Shown here in pieces: positions 34,931 through 43,865 of a DNA stretch of 64,000 nucleotides. The first letter of the stretch is position 1. Every line of letters begins with the position of its first letter. The translations under genes were made by a program, and so were the position numbers. Source of the DNA: Desulfamplus sp964425195 (lineage in GTDB: Bacteria > Desulfobacterota > Desulfobacteria > Desulfobacterales > Desulfobacteraceae); the NCBI GenBank assembly GCA_964425195.1, contig CAYRLG010000006.1:1-64000 (forward strand), written 5' to 3'. The notes under the pieces were generated by a model. It worked only from the letters and a program-made list of their open reading frames with translations, had not been told where the DNA came from and made no database searches.

Positions 34931-35105
34931 TAGACTCGCCTCCCCTATTTGTGTAAGCACTAATCTCTTATTATATTCTTAAACCGACATTTCTGCCATC
35001 ATTTATAAATAATATCATAACATCATACCATTATCAATCCTAAATTCCATAATACAATTTATTATATTAGTAACGAATTTAGTTACATCTGACTTAAGTG
35101 CTATT

Positions 35106-35717
35106 CTATAAAATAAGGCTTTTATTTGAATTAAATAGGTTCATTGCAGTTTTAACACTGTTTGATAGAATAAAAGAGCAAGCATCAGCTACTGTTTTCA
35201 CAACAGTAGCTATCTGTTTTTGCTCTTCGTAAGCAAATTTACCAAGTACATAACCTGTGAGGCTTCCATCTTTCTCATCGATGCTTGTTGCAGAAGGACG
35301 ACCAACTCCTACTCTTATACGCGTAAAATCTCTTGTACCAAGAGATTCAATAAGAGAACGAATACCGTTATGCCCTCCATGACCTCTACCCTTTACAATC
35401 ATGATTCGTCCAAAAGATAGATCAAGTTCATCATGTATAACAACTATATTATCTGTTTCTATTTTAAAATATGAGGAGATTTGCTGAACAGGTAAACCAC
35501 TTCTGTTCATATATGATTGGGGCTTTACGAGGAGCGTCTGTTTTTTTTCGATAATGCCTTTTGCAATATCAGCATTAAATTTAGAATTATTAAAAAAGAG
35601 AGTGTATCTTCGTGCAATCTCTTCCAACGCTATAAAACCTATATTATGACGGGTCTGAGAGTATTCACTTCCTGGATTCCCAAGACCCGCCACCATGTAA
35701 ACTTGGCTATCTGCCAT
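35106..35717 (-). CDS. pth: Peptidyl-tRNA hydrolase
   Basis: 203 aa. Motifs in order: VAGLGNPGSEYSQTRHNIGF (residues 9-28) with the catalytic His 24 region, KPQSYMNRSG near residue 65, VIHDELDLSFG near residues 92-102 with the conserved Asp, and GRGHGGHNGIRSLIESLGT near residues 109-127. Pth cleaves the ester bond between peptide and tRNA on drop-off products. Gene order rplY-pth, with only 5 bp between them, is widely conserved. No clear ribosome site, consistent with translational coupling to rplY. Confidence 0.95.
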   Translation of the reverse strand: MADSQVYMVAGLGNPGSEYSQTRHNIGFIALEEIARRYTLFFNNSKFNADIAKGIIEKKQTLLVKPQSYMNRSGLPVQQISSYFKIETDNIVVIHDELDLSFGRIMIVKGRGHGGHNGIRSLIESLGTRDFTRIRVGVGRPSATSIDEKDGSLTGYVLGKFAYEEQKQIATVVKTVADACSFILSNSVKTAMNLFNSNKSLIL

Positions 35718-35722
35718 CGTTT

Positions 35723-36334
35723 TTATTCATCTTTATTATCTCCACCTACCTCTTCAGAAGAAGCTTTCGAAGTAGATGGTGGCACTAATGTTATTACTGT
35801 AAAGTTTACTTCATGAGGAATCTGGATATGCTCTCCAAGATCAATATCTTTCACATGGATAGAATCTCCAATATTAAGATTTGAGATATCAATACACACA
35901 GTCTCAGGCACATCCACTGGACGACATATAAGTTCGAGTTCTCTACGGATAATCTGTAAAAGTCCACCAGCTTTAATGCCAGGAGCAACGCCGGTTGTAT
36001 CTACAGGAACCATAACAGAAACTTCAGCATTTATGTCAACTTCTTGGAAGTCTGCATGAAGGTATTTTAGACCAAAAATATCTGTTTGAATATCTTTAAG
36101 CAGCACAGTTCTTGATGACTTCGTGTCTCCGGTAACTGTAAGGTTTAAGAAAAGTCCTGTATCACCGTTTTTTCTGACTAACTCAGAAAACTCATAGTTT
36201 TCTAAAGAAAGCAATAGTGGTTCAGTCTCTGGTCCGTAAAGTATAGCTGGTATTGAATTATTCTTTCTTAAAGCACGAGAGATAGTTTTTCCTCTCCCTT
36301 CTCTAATGTCAGCTTTTAAATCGATAAGTTCCAA
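35723..36334 (-). CDS. rplY: 50S ribosomal protein L25/general stress protein Ctc
   Basis: 203 aa, the long Ctc form: an N-terminal L25 domain (residues 1-92; DIREGRGKTISRALRKNNSI then PAILYG) binding 5S rRNA, and a C-terminal TL5 domain (93-190; VMVPVDTTGVAPGIKAGGLL, IDISNLNIGDSIHVKDIDL). The start is a TTG at 36334: GGAGG lies 8 nt upstream and no ATG is available. The tail is acidic. It lies downstream of prs in the usual prs-rplY-pth order, but a hairpin separates it from prs. Confidence 0.93.
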   Translation of the reverse strand: MELIDLKADIREGRGKTISRALRKNNSIPAILYGPETEPLLLSLENYEFSELVRKNGDTGLFLNLTVTGDTKSSRTVLLKDIQTDIFGLKYLHADFQEVDINAEVSVMVPVDTTGVAPGIKAGGLLQIIRRELELICRPVDVPETVCIDISNLNIGDSIHVKDIDLGEHIQIPHEVNFTVITLVPPSTSKASSEEVGGDNKDE

Positions 36335-36429
36335 ATTGTTATCCTCCGTGTGCAGTAAACCAATACAGCACCTAAATATTGTATATATATTGTAGCTTTG
36401 GAATGTAGTATTTTTATAAATTTGTTATA

Positions 36430-36467
36430 TAAAAATAGAGACACACAATTGTATGTCTCTATTTTTA
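36430..36467 (-). terminator. Hairpin between prs and rplY
   Basis: The left arm 36430-36443 pairs with 36454-36467 over 14 bp (core AAAAATAGAGACA / TGTCTCTATTTTT), with a 10-nt loop. On the minus strand it follows the prs stop and ends in a T-run, so it is a good intrinsic terminator. rplY then needs its own promoter or partial read-through. Confidence 0.8.
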
Positions 36468-36502
36468 TTTTTGAATATCTCTATTACAACTGTAAAAGAT
36501 TA

Positions 36503-37441
36503 TCATACAAAAAGACAGTTAACAGAGTCACCTCTATAGCTTCTAATAATGGCTTCACCAACAAGTTTTGCAATAGAAAGTTGCTTAATTTTTTTTGAGC
36601 TCATTGCTTGTTCTGTTAATGGGATAGTATCTGTGACGACAAGTGTCTCTAAAGAGGAATTATCAATTCTTTCAACTGCTGGTCCTGATAATACAGCATG
36701 AGTACAACAGGCAAGAACAGATTTTGCCCCCTTATCTTTAATTATTCCAGCAGCCTCTGTTATTGTTCCAGCCGTATCAACCATATCATCAAATATAATA
36801 ACAACTTTATTTTCAACATCACCAATAATTGCCATAGCTTTTGCTTGATTAGGAGCGCTTCTGCGTTTATCCACAATTGCAAGTGTCGCATTTAGACGTT
36901 TAGCAAAAGCCCTTGCTCTCTCAACGCCGCCTGCATCTGGTGATACAACAGCAAGTTCACCTGAAAAATTTGATTTTATATAGTCAAGCATTACAGGTGC
37001 AGCATAAAGATTATCTACTGGAATATTAAAAAAACCTTGTATCTGTCCCGCATGAAGGTCTAATGTTATCAAGCGGTTTACTCCGGTATTTGTAATAAGA
37101 TCAGCAACAAGTTTAGCACTTATTGGAACACGTGGCAGAACCTTTTTATCTTGTCTCGCATAACCAAAATAGGGGACAACCGCAGTAATATAGCTTGCAG
37201 AAGATCGTTTAAGCGCATCAATCATTAATAGAAGCTCAACTAAGTTGTCATTAACAGGACTACAAGTTGATTGAATAACAAACACTTCCTGTCTTCTAAC
37301 ATTTTCTTTAATTTCAACCTGTATCTCGCCATCGCTAAATCGAGTTAATTTGGCACACCCAAGAGGTTTGGAGAGATACTCTGCAATTTTTGTTGCAAGA
37401 GTAGGATTTGAATTTCCAGAAAAAATCGACATTGTATTCAT
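36503..37441 (-). CDS. prs: Ribose-phosphate pyrophosphokinase (PRPP synthetase)
   Basis: 312 aa, the usual length. Motifs: MSIFSGNSNPTLATKIAEYL at the N-terminus, FVIQSTCSPVNDNLVELLLM near residues 54-73, PYFGYARQDKK near residues 94-104, LHAGQIQGFFNIPVDNLYA near residues 133-151, and the PRPP loop VVIIFDDMVDTAGTITEAA near residues 217-235. It makes PRPP from ribose 5-phosphate and ATP for nucleotide, histidine and tryptophan synthesis. AAGAGAG precedes the ATG. tRNA-Gln lies 31 bp upstream on the same strand, so both may share a transcript starting near ispE. Confidence 0.96.
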   Translation of the reverse strand: MNTMSIFSGNSNPTLATKIAEYLSKPLGCAKLTRFSDGEIQVEIKENVRRQEVFVIQSTCSPVNDNLVELLLMIDALKRSSASYITAVVPYFGYARQDKKVLPRVPISAKLVADLITNTGVNRLITLDLHAGQIQGFFNIPVDNLYAAPVMLDYIKSNFSGELAVVSPDAGGVERARAFAKRLNATLAIVDKRRSAPNQAKAMAIIGDVENKVVIIFDDMVDTAGTITEAAGIIKDKGAKSVLACCTHAVLSGPAVERIDNSSLETLVVTDTIPLTEQAMSSKKIKQLSIAKLVGEAIIRSYRGDSVNCLFV

Positions 37442-37472
37442 AAGAACTCTCTTTCACACACTTTCTTATTTT

Positions 37473-37547
37473 TGGCTGGGGCAGGAGGATTCGAACCTCC
37501 GAATGCAGGAATCAAAATCCTGTGTCTTACCGCTTGACGATGCCCCA
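37473..37547 (-). tRNA. tRNA-Gln (anticodon TTG)
   Basis: 75 nt including an encoded 3' CCA. The minus-strand sequence folds as a cloverleaf: acceptor TGGGGCA/TGCCCCA, anticodon stem CAGGA/TCCTG around loop TTTTGAT (anticodon TTG, reads CAA/CAG), T arm GGAGG-TTCGAAT-CCTCC. It lies between ispE and prs, a common placement. Confidence 0.96.
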
Positions 37548-37552
37548 ATATT

Positions 37553-38521
37553 TTAAATGTTATGCTTAGCGTACAAAGGAGAGATAAATACCTGCATATT
37601 TGTATCTCTCCATCTTAAGGAAAGTTCATTGAAACAGCGTTGAGCTTTTTCATAATCAGAAAAAAGGGAGAAAAATGTTGAACCACTTCCTGTCATCATT
37701 ACCTTTTCTGGTAAAGAATCAATCAACTCTTTTCTGAACGATCCAATATCTGGGTATAATGCACATGTCGTTAATTCAAGATCATTATGCATAAACTCTT
37801 TAAGCCTCATAATAAACCCCTGATCGTTACCAGAGATTTTCAAAAAGGACTTAATATTCGATTTAACTGCTTTTGTCAATGCCAAATCTAAATTTTTATA
37901 TACATCTGCTGTAGAAGCACTTAAACCGGGATAGAAAAGTAAAATATATGTCCCGTCTAATTGAAGATGAACCGGGGTGAGCTTCTCTCCAATGCCTTCT
38001 GCTATAGCTGCTTTTTCAAGAATGAAAAAAGGGACATCCGCACCAAGTTTAAGCCCCATCTCCATCAACTGCTTCATAGAAAATGGAGAACCATAAAAAT
38101 GGTTCATAGTTTTAAGTATAGAGGCAGCATTACTACTTCCTCCGCCAAGACCAGCTCCAATTGGTATCTTCTTTTTAATCTCTATGGCTATCTCTCTTAC
38201 AACTATATCGCCAACAGTCGATAGATTATTATTGAACAGAGAGGCAGCTTTAAATGCAAGATTGGAATGATCTGAGGGAACAGATAGATTATCGCACCTT
38301 ATTTTTATTTTTAGGGCGTTTTGGTAAGTAGATTTTGGTTGAAATATATTATTAATACTCGATTGAGCCTCTTCTGTAATAGGGTCAAAAAACGTCAGCT
38401 CAATCTCATCATAAAGATCAACAACAGGAACCATTAAACTACAAAGATCATGATATCCATTATCCCGCCTTCCAGTAACATACAAAAAGAGATTTATTTT
38501 TGCCGGAGATTTTATCAGCAT
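37553..38521 (-). CDS. ispE: 4-diphosphocytidyl-2-C-methyl-D-erythritol kinase
   Basis: 322 aa GHMP kinase. SPAKINLFLYVTGRRDNGYH (residues 4-23) is the IspE signature, the ATP loop is KKIPIGAGLGGGSSNAASIL near residues 111-130, and the C-terminal glycine motif is VMMTGSGSTFFSLF near residues 274-287. It phosphorylates CDP-methylerythritol in the non-mevalonate isoprenoid pathway; the last enzyme of that pathway, IspH, is also in this window. Its ATG overlaps the stop codon of the DUF1844 gene. Slightly longer than E. coli IspE (283 aa). Confidence 0.95.
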   Translation of the reverse strand: MLIKSPAKINLFLYVTGRRDNGYHDLCSLMVPVVDLYDEIELTFFDPITEEAQSSINNIFQPKSTYQNALKIKIRCDNLSVPSDHSNLAFKAASLFNNNLSTVGDIVVREIAIEIKKKIPIGAGLGGGSSNAASILKTMNHFYGSPFSMKQLMEMGLKLGADVPFFILEKAAIAEGIGEKLTPVHLQLDGTYILLFYPGLSASTADVYKNLDLALTKAVKSNIKSFLKISGNDQGFIMRLKEFMHNDLELTTCALYPDIGSFRKELIDSLPEKVMMTGSGSTFFSLFSDYEKAQRCFNELSLRWRDTNMQVFISPLYAKHNI

Positions 38522-38835
38522 TTTACCTTTACATAAGCCATTCTCAATTCATGTAAGAGGGTTTTCATCAATCTCTCCTCTTCTGGATCGAGATTGCCTA
38601 AGGTCTTTTTTTCCAGCATAGCAATCATATCAATGGTCTGTTTTGCTATACATAAGTCCTTTGTCCTTTTACCTGTTGCTGGATCAGGAATCTCTCCAAG
38701 TTGTACCAACGCAGATGAGTAGATAGAGATAATAAATGTTGAAAAATCAACCTCAGGAAGATTTCTACTTTTACAATCGTTAACTTCATCTGAGCTCTCT
38801 TTTATTATAAAGTCTTTTCCTTGTCCTTGAGCCAT
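38515..38835 (-). CDS. DUF1844 domain protein
   Basis: 106 aa from the ATG at 38835 (MAQGQGKDF), with TAGGAG upstream; the longer frame would begin at a TTG that precedes this site. The DUF1844 pattern is clear: FSTFIISIYSSALVQLGEIP (residues 34-53), AKQTIDMIAMLEKKTLGNL (residues 65-83), then LHELRMAYVKV. Function unknown; the family is found mainly in Desulfobacterota and related phyla. It overlaps ispE by 7 bp and so is translationally coupled to it. Confidence 0.88.
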   Translation of the reverse strand: MAQGQGKDFIIKESSDEVNDCKSRNLPEVDFSTFIISIYSSALVQLGEIPDPATGKRTKDLCIAKQTIDMIAMLEKKTLGNLDPEEERLMKTLLHELRMAYVKVKC

Positions 38836-38870
38836 TACTAAAAGTCTCCTATCCAAAAGTTTTGGAGTAG

Positions 38871-41000
38871 CTATTTTGGGGTAACTGGTTCTAATGTAAT
38901 AACAATATCAGCAACAGTTGTCCCTTCACCCTCTTTATGAACAAATAGTGGATTTATATCAAGCTCTTTTATTATCGGGTGGTTATCAACCATGTTTCTA
39001 AGACTTACAAGATTTTTCTCAAGCATTTCAATGTCAGTCTTAGGCTCACCTCTAAATCCTGCAAGAATAGGATACCCTTTAATGCTTTTGACCATACGGC
39101 GAACTACATTTCTTCCCATTGGTGCCATTCTAAAAACCACATCTTTATATACCTCAACAAAGATACCACCAAGCCCAAACATTACCGCATGACCAAAACC
39201 TGGATGACGGCTTGCACCAAGAATAACCTCTTTACCAGCTCGTGCCATCTCTTGAATGAGGATACCTTTAAGTTCAGCAGATGGATTATAATCTACCGCT
39301 GACTTCATAATGTTTTCAAATGCAGCACAAACATCAGAAGGATTTTTTACTCCAATCTTAACTCCTCCAGCATCGGATTTATGAAGAATTTGCGGAGAGA
39401 CTATCTTCATAGCAACAGGGTATCCAATTCGATTTGCAATTTCAACAGCCTTTTCAGGAGTTGATGCAATTTCCATTTGAAGTGTCTTAAAGCCATAGCA
39501 CTTCAAAAGCTCGCTTCCACCCATCTCATCAAAAATATATTCTCCTGCATCAAGATGCTTCTGAATAATTTGGTCAGCTTTATCTTTATCAAACTCAAGT
39601 CGATATTGAGGAAGAATTTTGCGGGAGAGCCATTTTTGTTGCGAATAGAGTGCTCCAAGTGCACGAGCAGCGCTTTCTGGAAATTGATAAACCGGCACAC
39701 TATTCTGCTGAAGAAGTTTTACTCCATCCGAGACATCAACAACCCCCATAAAAGCACATACAATTGGTTTTACAGATTTTTTTGCAATATTAACAATGGC
39801 TTCAGCAGTCCCCATTGCATCGGTCATTGATTGGGGTGTTAAAATAATAAGTACACTATCAACTCCCGGATCACTCATAACTGTAGCAAGAGTATTTTCA
39901 TAACGATCTCGTGCAGCGTCTCCAATAACATCAACTGGATTATGAAAATTTGCTGTAGGAGGCAGATATCTACGAAGCTCTTTGACCGTCTCTTCTGAAA
40001 ATGAGGCAAGTTTTAATCCTGAGTGTTCACTCATATCTGTTGCAATTATACCTGGCCCCCCAGCATTAGTAACAATAGCTATCTTATCACCTTTAGGAAC
40101 TTTTTTAGAGGCAATTGCCTGAGCATAATCAAACAGTTCATTAACTGTATCGCATCTAAGGATACCAGACTGCTCAAAAATTGCATCATATATTGTATCT
40201 GAGCCTGCAAGTGAGCCTGTGTGAGATGCTGCTGCTGCTGCACCAGCATCTGATGTACCTGATTTGATTACAATAACAGGAGTTGGATTGATTCCAGATG
40301 TCATCTGCCTAACCTCAGAGATAAACTCCTTAGCATTTCTGGATAACTCTTCCATATATATCATCACAACATCTGTATTTGGGTCTTTGTGATAATATCT
40401 CAATAGATCAAGCTCATCTACATCTGCTTTGTTACCAATAGAGATAAATTTTGAAAAGCCAAACCCTTTGTCAGCGGCAAAATCGAGAACTGCTGTACAA
40501 AGTGCACCACTTTGAGAGATAAATGATATATTACCATAAGCTGGCATTCTTTTGGAGAAACTGGCATTCAAAGAGACTGACGGTGCAGGGTTTATAACTC
40601 CTAAACAGTTAGGACCAACAAGTCTGATATTGGCATCTTTACACATCTTTTGAATTTTGTGCTCAATTTCAAGCCCCTCTCCTCCTACCTCTTTAAATCC
40701 AGCAGAGACAATTACAATACCCTTAACCCCTTTTGCAATACACTCTTCAACAGCAATAAGAGCAATTTTAGGAGGTAAAATAAGCATTGCAAGATCAACT
40801 GGATCGGGAATGGCAGTGATACTCTTATAACACTTGACACTCGAAATGGACTTTGCGGTCGGATTGACTGGATAAAGTGTTCCTTGATACCCTCCATATA
40901 AAATATTGGCAAATATGTCATGCCCAACTTTCCCTTTTTGTGTAGAAGCACCAAGCACAGCAATTGATTGAGGGGCAAATATTGCATCAAGTCTATCCAT
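38871..41000 (-). CDS. Acetate--CoA ligase (ADP-forming), fused alpha-beta
   Basis: 709 aa from the ATG at 41000: GGAG sits 7 nt upstream, while an ATG four codons earlier has none. Domain order: CoA-binding Rossmann domain (1-130; FAPQSIAVLGASTQKGKVGH), succinyl-CoA ligase-like domains (150-450; SQSGALCTAVLDFAADKG and the phospho-His segment AAASHTGSLAGSD near residue 260), and an ATP-grasp domain (480-709; GYPVAMKIVSPQILHKSDAG). It interconverts acyl-CoA plus ADP and phosphate with acid plus ATP, allowing substrate-level phosphorylation or acetate activation. Its start overlaps the end of cooC by 8 bp, so the two are coupled. Confidence 0.92.
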   Translation of the reverse strand: MDRLDAIFAPQSIAVLGASTQKGKVGHDIFANILYGGYQGTLYPVNPTAKSISSVKCYKSITAIPDPVDLAMLILPPKIALIAVEECIAKGVKGIVIVSAGFKEVGGEGLEIEHKIQKMCKDANIRLVGPNCLGVINPAPSVSLNASFSKRMPAYGNISFISQSGALCTAVLDFAADKGFGFSKFISIGNKADVDELDLLRYYHKDPNTDVVMIYMEELSRNAKEFISEVRQMTSGINPTPVIVIKSGTSDAGAAAAASHTGSLAGSDTIYDAIFEQSGILRCDTVNELFDYAQAIASKKVPKGDKIAIVTNAGGPGIIATDMSEHSGLKLASFSEETVKELRRYLPPTANFHNPVDVIGDAARDRYENTLATVMSDPGVDSVLIILTPQSMTDAMGTAEAIVNIAKKSVKPIVCAFMGVVDVSDGVKLLQQNSVPVYQFPESAARALGALYSQQKWLSRKILPQYRLEFDKDKADQIIQKHLDAGEYIFDEMGGSELLKCYGFKTLQMEIASTPEKAVEIANRIGYPVAMKIVSPQILHKSDAGGVKIGVKNPSDVCAAFENIMKSAVDYNPSAELKGILIQEMARAGKEVILGASRHPGFGHAVMFGLGGIFVEVYKDVVFRMAPMGRNVVRRMVKSIKGYPILAGFRGEPKTDIEMLEKNLVSLRNMVDNHPIIKELDINPLFVHKEGEGTTVADIVITLEPVTPK

Positions 41001-41772
41001 TACTTTCTCCATCTAATATTTTAAAGACCTTTTCCATCAATCCATTAACTGCAACAGCAGCAGGGGAGTTGTCAGGTAAGTCGAGAAGGGATTTTCTATC
41101 CATATCGAACTCAAGAAGAGTATCGTCATTTGGAAGAGTACAAAGAATTTCAACACCTATTCTCTCTGCTTCATCAAGAAATGCCCTTCCAAGTTGAGCA
41201 GGAGCTCTGTTTACAACCAATCCTACATTTGCAACACTAAGTTTTAAGTCGGCTAACATCTCATTAATTCTTCCAACAGCACGCAAACCTCTTAAAGCGT
41301 AGTCAGTTACAAGAATAAGAATATCTACTTTACCACTTGTACGGCGGCTTAAATGCTCCATACCAGCCTCGTTATCAACTAAAAGAAACTTATAATTTTT
41401 CTCAAGTTCATCTGTGAATCTATTCAAAATATTGTTGACCATACAATAACAGCCTTGACCCTCCTGACGACCCATTACAAGAAGATCAAACTCTTTATGC
41501 TCTATCAAAACCTGATTCATAAGCATCTCAAGATATACAATTTTATCCATTCCAGAAGGAACACCTTGTGGGTCTTTCATAAAATCTTCTCTTATATCAC
41601 CCACAGTTTTGGCAACATTTATCCCTAAAGTCTCTCCTAAATTGCTGTTAGGATCAGCATCCACTGCTAACACGGGCGAATGGTTATTTTTTGAAAGATA
41701 GCGTAATACAAGTGAGGCAACCGTTGTTTTTCCAACCCCTCCTTTTCCAGCTAATGCAATAACTTTACTCAT
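40993..41772 (-). CDS. cooC: CooC/AcsF-type nickel-insertion ATPase
   Basis: 259 aa MinD/ParA-like ATPase. The deviant Walker A is LAGKGGVGKTTVASLVLRYL (residues 7-26), with AVDADPNSNLGETLG near residue 36. The CooC-specific CxC motif is GRQEGQGCYCMVNNIL near residues 101-116; two such cysteines per dimer bind Ni or Zn. VDNEAGMEHLSRRT is also family typical. CooC proteins mature CO dehydrogenase or acetyl-CoA synthase of the Wood-Ljungdahl pathway; no cdh/acs structural genes lie in this window. It overlaps the ADP-forming acyl-CoA synthetase gene, linking acetyl-CoA chemistry to C1 metabolism. GGAG precedes the ATG. Confidence 0.88.
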   Translation of the reverse strand: MSKVIALAGKGGVGKTTVASLVLRYLSKNNHSPVLAVDADPNSNLGETLGINVAKTVGDIREDFMKDPQGVPSGMDKIVYLEMLMNQVLIEHKEFDLLVMGRQEGQGCYCMVNNILNRFTDELEKNYKFLLVDNEAGMEHLSRRTSGKVDILILVTDYALRGLRAVGRINEMLADLKLSVANVGLVVNRAPAQLGRAFLDEAERIGVEILCTLPNDDTLLEFDMDRKSLLDLPDNSPAAVAVNGLMEKVFKILDGESNG

Positions 41773-41897
41773 ATTTACTCCAACTCTAATTCAGTTTGTA
41801 ATTAATATTTTGGTATTTAAAATAGTCATCATTGGAGCTATTTTTCCCACAAAAAACTTAAAATAACAAGGTGATATTCACAATTTATGCAATTCAA

Positions 41898-43766
41898 TTA
41901 AAAAAAGATAACTATTATACCTGTAAGAATAAAGTGCGATTCAATAAGAAATTCAAGGTGCATATCAGAGTGAATTTTTCCCTTTTCATGCAATTTAATT
42001 ATGTAAAGCATCAGTAGTGGGATAGCAGCAATCAGTATGCCAGATGTTGCAATCAATCCGGATAGTGCGGTAATAAAAAGGATCGCTGAGGCAAATAGCA
42101 ACATGTTTTGAATCACTCTCTGGCTCTTTTTCTCTCCTAAAATAATGGGAATTGTCTCTTTACCCGTAATTCTATCCCCTTGAATCTCTAAAACCGCAAA
42201 AAATGCTGTGCGTGCAAATACAAGTGATGTCGCAAAAAGGAACGGGATAATAAAAAAAATACCAGTTTGTGCTGTAATTGCATTGCTTTGAGTTGATGTT
42301 GAAATGGCTGGAAGTAAAGAGGTCACGGTTCCCCATGCAGCAGCAATAAGAACGGTTTTAGACCCTGGTATATCTTTTATTCTAACTACACGGCGTCCAA
42401 AAAAATATATCTTAGGGAAAAAATCAGGAAAAATTTTCTGATTATACAAAAGCCCAAGCAAACTCATACAAGAGAGAATTATAAACGGCAATATACCAGT
42501 TGTAAATGAGATATAAAGTCCTATAGCCCCGCTTACAACCGCTGTAATTGTAAGGATAGGTCTATTCTGTTCATAAAAATTAGCTCTTTTAGGGTTGTTG
42601 TATATGTCTGATTTGATGGAAAAAAGGTTGTTCATGATCTGCATGGACAGAACATAAAACATAGCAACAAAAGCATGAATTAAATTATGCTCAATCCTCT
42701 GAAGTTCTGAACAGGAGTATGTGAGGCTTCCTGCACCTGCTGCAAGAAGAAAATTACTTCTTAGCATAAAATTAGAAATTTTTAGAAAATATGTAGTTAG
42801 AGAGCCTCTTTTTTTTTCAAGAGAGTCTTCAATTGTTTGACAAGTCTGCTTTATAATCCAATTTGGTGTTGATGCACCTGCTGTAATTGCAATAGATTGA
42901 GCAGATGACAGGCTATCTATATCAAGTTCAGAGACATCTTCAATATGAATTGCAAATGGAATGTGAGTATTATCCTCCTTAATAGATATTGTCTTCTGTC
43001 CCTTTACAAGGCTTCTTCTTCTGTTATAGTCTGTTTTTTGCGGGCTGGAGGCAGTAGCCTGTTGTTGCTTAGATACAGCTTCTGAAGCAATCTGAGCAAG
43101 CCTTCTTGTATTTCCACTATCTTTACCTCCAACAACCACAACTGCATCATTTTCTCCGGCAATTTTACGAACCTCAGTCTGCCTTTTTTCTGTAGAATCA
43201 CAGATAGTGTCAAAAATTTTGTAATGGGGGCAATTTTTTGATACCCACTCTTTTACAGATTTGTATAACGCTGTATCTTGTGTTGTCTGAGCAACTACAA
43301 TTGCAAGATCAAATTTTGGAAGTAGAGCAACCTCTTCAATATTTGATACTGTGTATCCTTTTTCCTCTGCATATCCCATAAGTCCTTTGACTTCAGGGTG
43401 ATCCTTATCACCTATTATAATTACACTAAAACCTTTTTTTGCATGTTTTCTGATTATAGTTTGAACCCGTATAACCCTTGGACATGTAGCATTGATAACG
43501 TTAAACCCAGCATCTTGAAGAGCTTTTTGCTCTTGAGGGGGCACACCGTGTGCACGAATAAGCACTGTTCCGTTACCACTTTGAGGAATCTGCCTCATAA
43601 CAGGAATACCTCTCTGCTCAAGCATATTTAACACTTGTGGATTATGAATTAGAGGACCATAGGTGTAAATAGGGTCAGATGTTTTGTTGGCTGCATCTAA
43701 TACCATATCAACTGCACGACGAACTCCCATACAGAACCCTGCTGTTTTTGCAATAGTCATCTTCAT
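41898..43766 (-). CDS. ispH: IspH fused to a UbiA-like prenyltransferase domain
   Basis: 622 aa. Residues 1-325 are 4-hydroxy-3-methylbut-2-enyl diphosphate reductase, with the three cluster cysteines in TAGFCMGVRRAV, NATCPRVIRVQ and DTICDSTEKRQ. An extra low-complexity insert of about 40 residues (from SKQQQATASSPQ) sits near residue 232 before HIEDVSELD. Residues about 335-622 form a membrane domain with about eight helices and the UbiA-type second Asp motif LEIQGDRITGKETIP near residue 530; the first motif is altered (MNNLFSIKSDIYNNPKR). IspH makes the C5 isoprenoids; the fused domain may attach a polyprenyl chain, possibly in quinone synthesis. The frame is continuous, with no sign of an error. 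Confidence 0.88.
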   Translation of the reverse strand: MKMTIAKTAGFCMGVRRAVDMVLDAANKTSDPIYTYGPLIHNPQVLNMLEQRGIPVMRQIPQSGNGTVLIRAHGVPPQEQKALQDAGFNVINATCPRVIRVQTIIRKHAKKGFSVIIIGDKDHPEVKGLMGYAEEKGYTVSNIEEVALLPKFDLAIVVAQTTQDTALYKSVKEWVSKNCPHYKIFDTICDSTEKRQTEVRKIAGENDAVVVVGGKDSGNTRRLAQIASEAVSKQQQATASSPQKTDYNRRRSLVKGQKTISIKEDNTHIPFAIHIEDVSELDIDSLSSAQSIAITAGASTPNWIIKQTCQTIEDSLEKKRGSLTTYFLKISNFMLRSNFLLAAGAGSLTYSCSELQRIEHNLIHAFVAMFYVLSMQIMNNLFSIKSDIYNNPKRANFYEQNRPILTITAVVSGAIGLYISFTTGILPFIILSCMSLLGLLYNQKIFPDFFPKIYFFGRRVVRIKDIPGSKTVLIAAAWGTVTSLLPAISTSTQSNAITAQTGIFFIIPFLFATSLVFARTAFFAVLEIQGDRITGKETIPIILGEKKSQRVIQNMLLFASAILFITALSGLIATSGILIAAIPLLMLYIIKLHEKGKIHSDMHLEFLIESHFILTGIIVIFF

Positions 43767-43865
43767 GATTTTTTATATCCGGGAATATTATTAGGCGTGT
43801 GTTATAAAATAAAGCTGCCTGTTAAGAAAAGATACTAAATATTATAAATTAGTTATTTGAACTAT

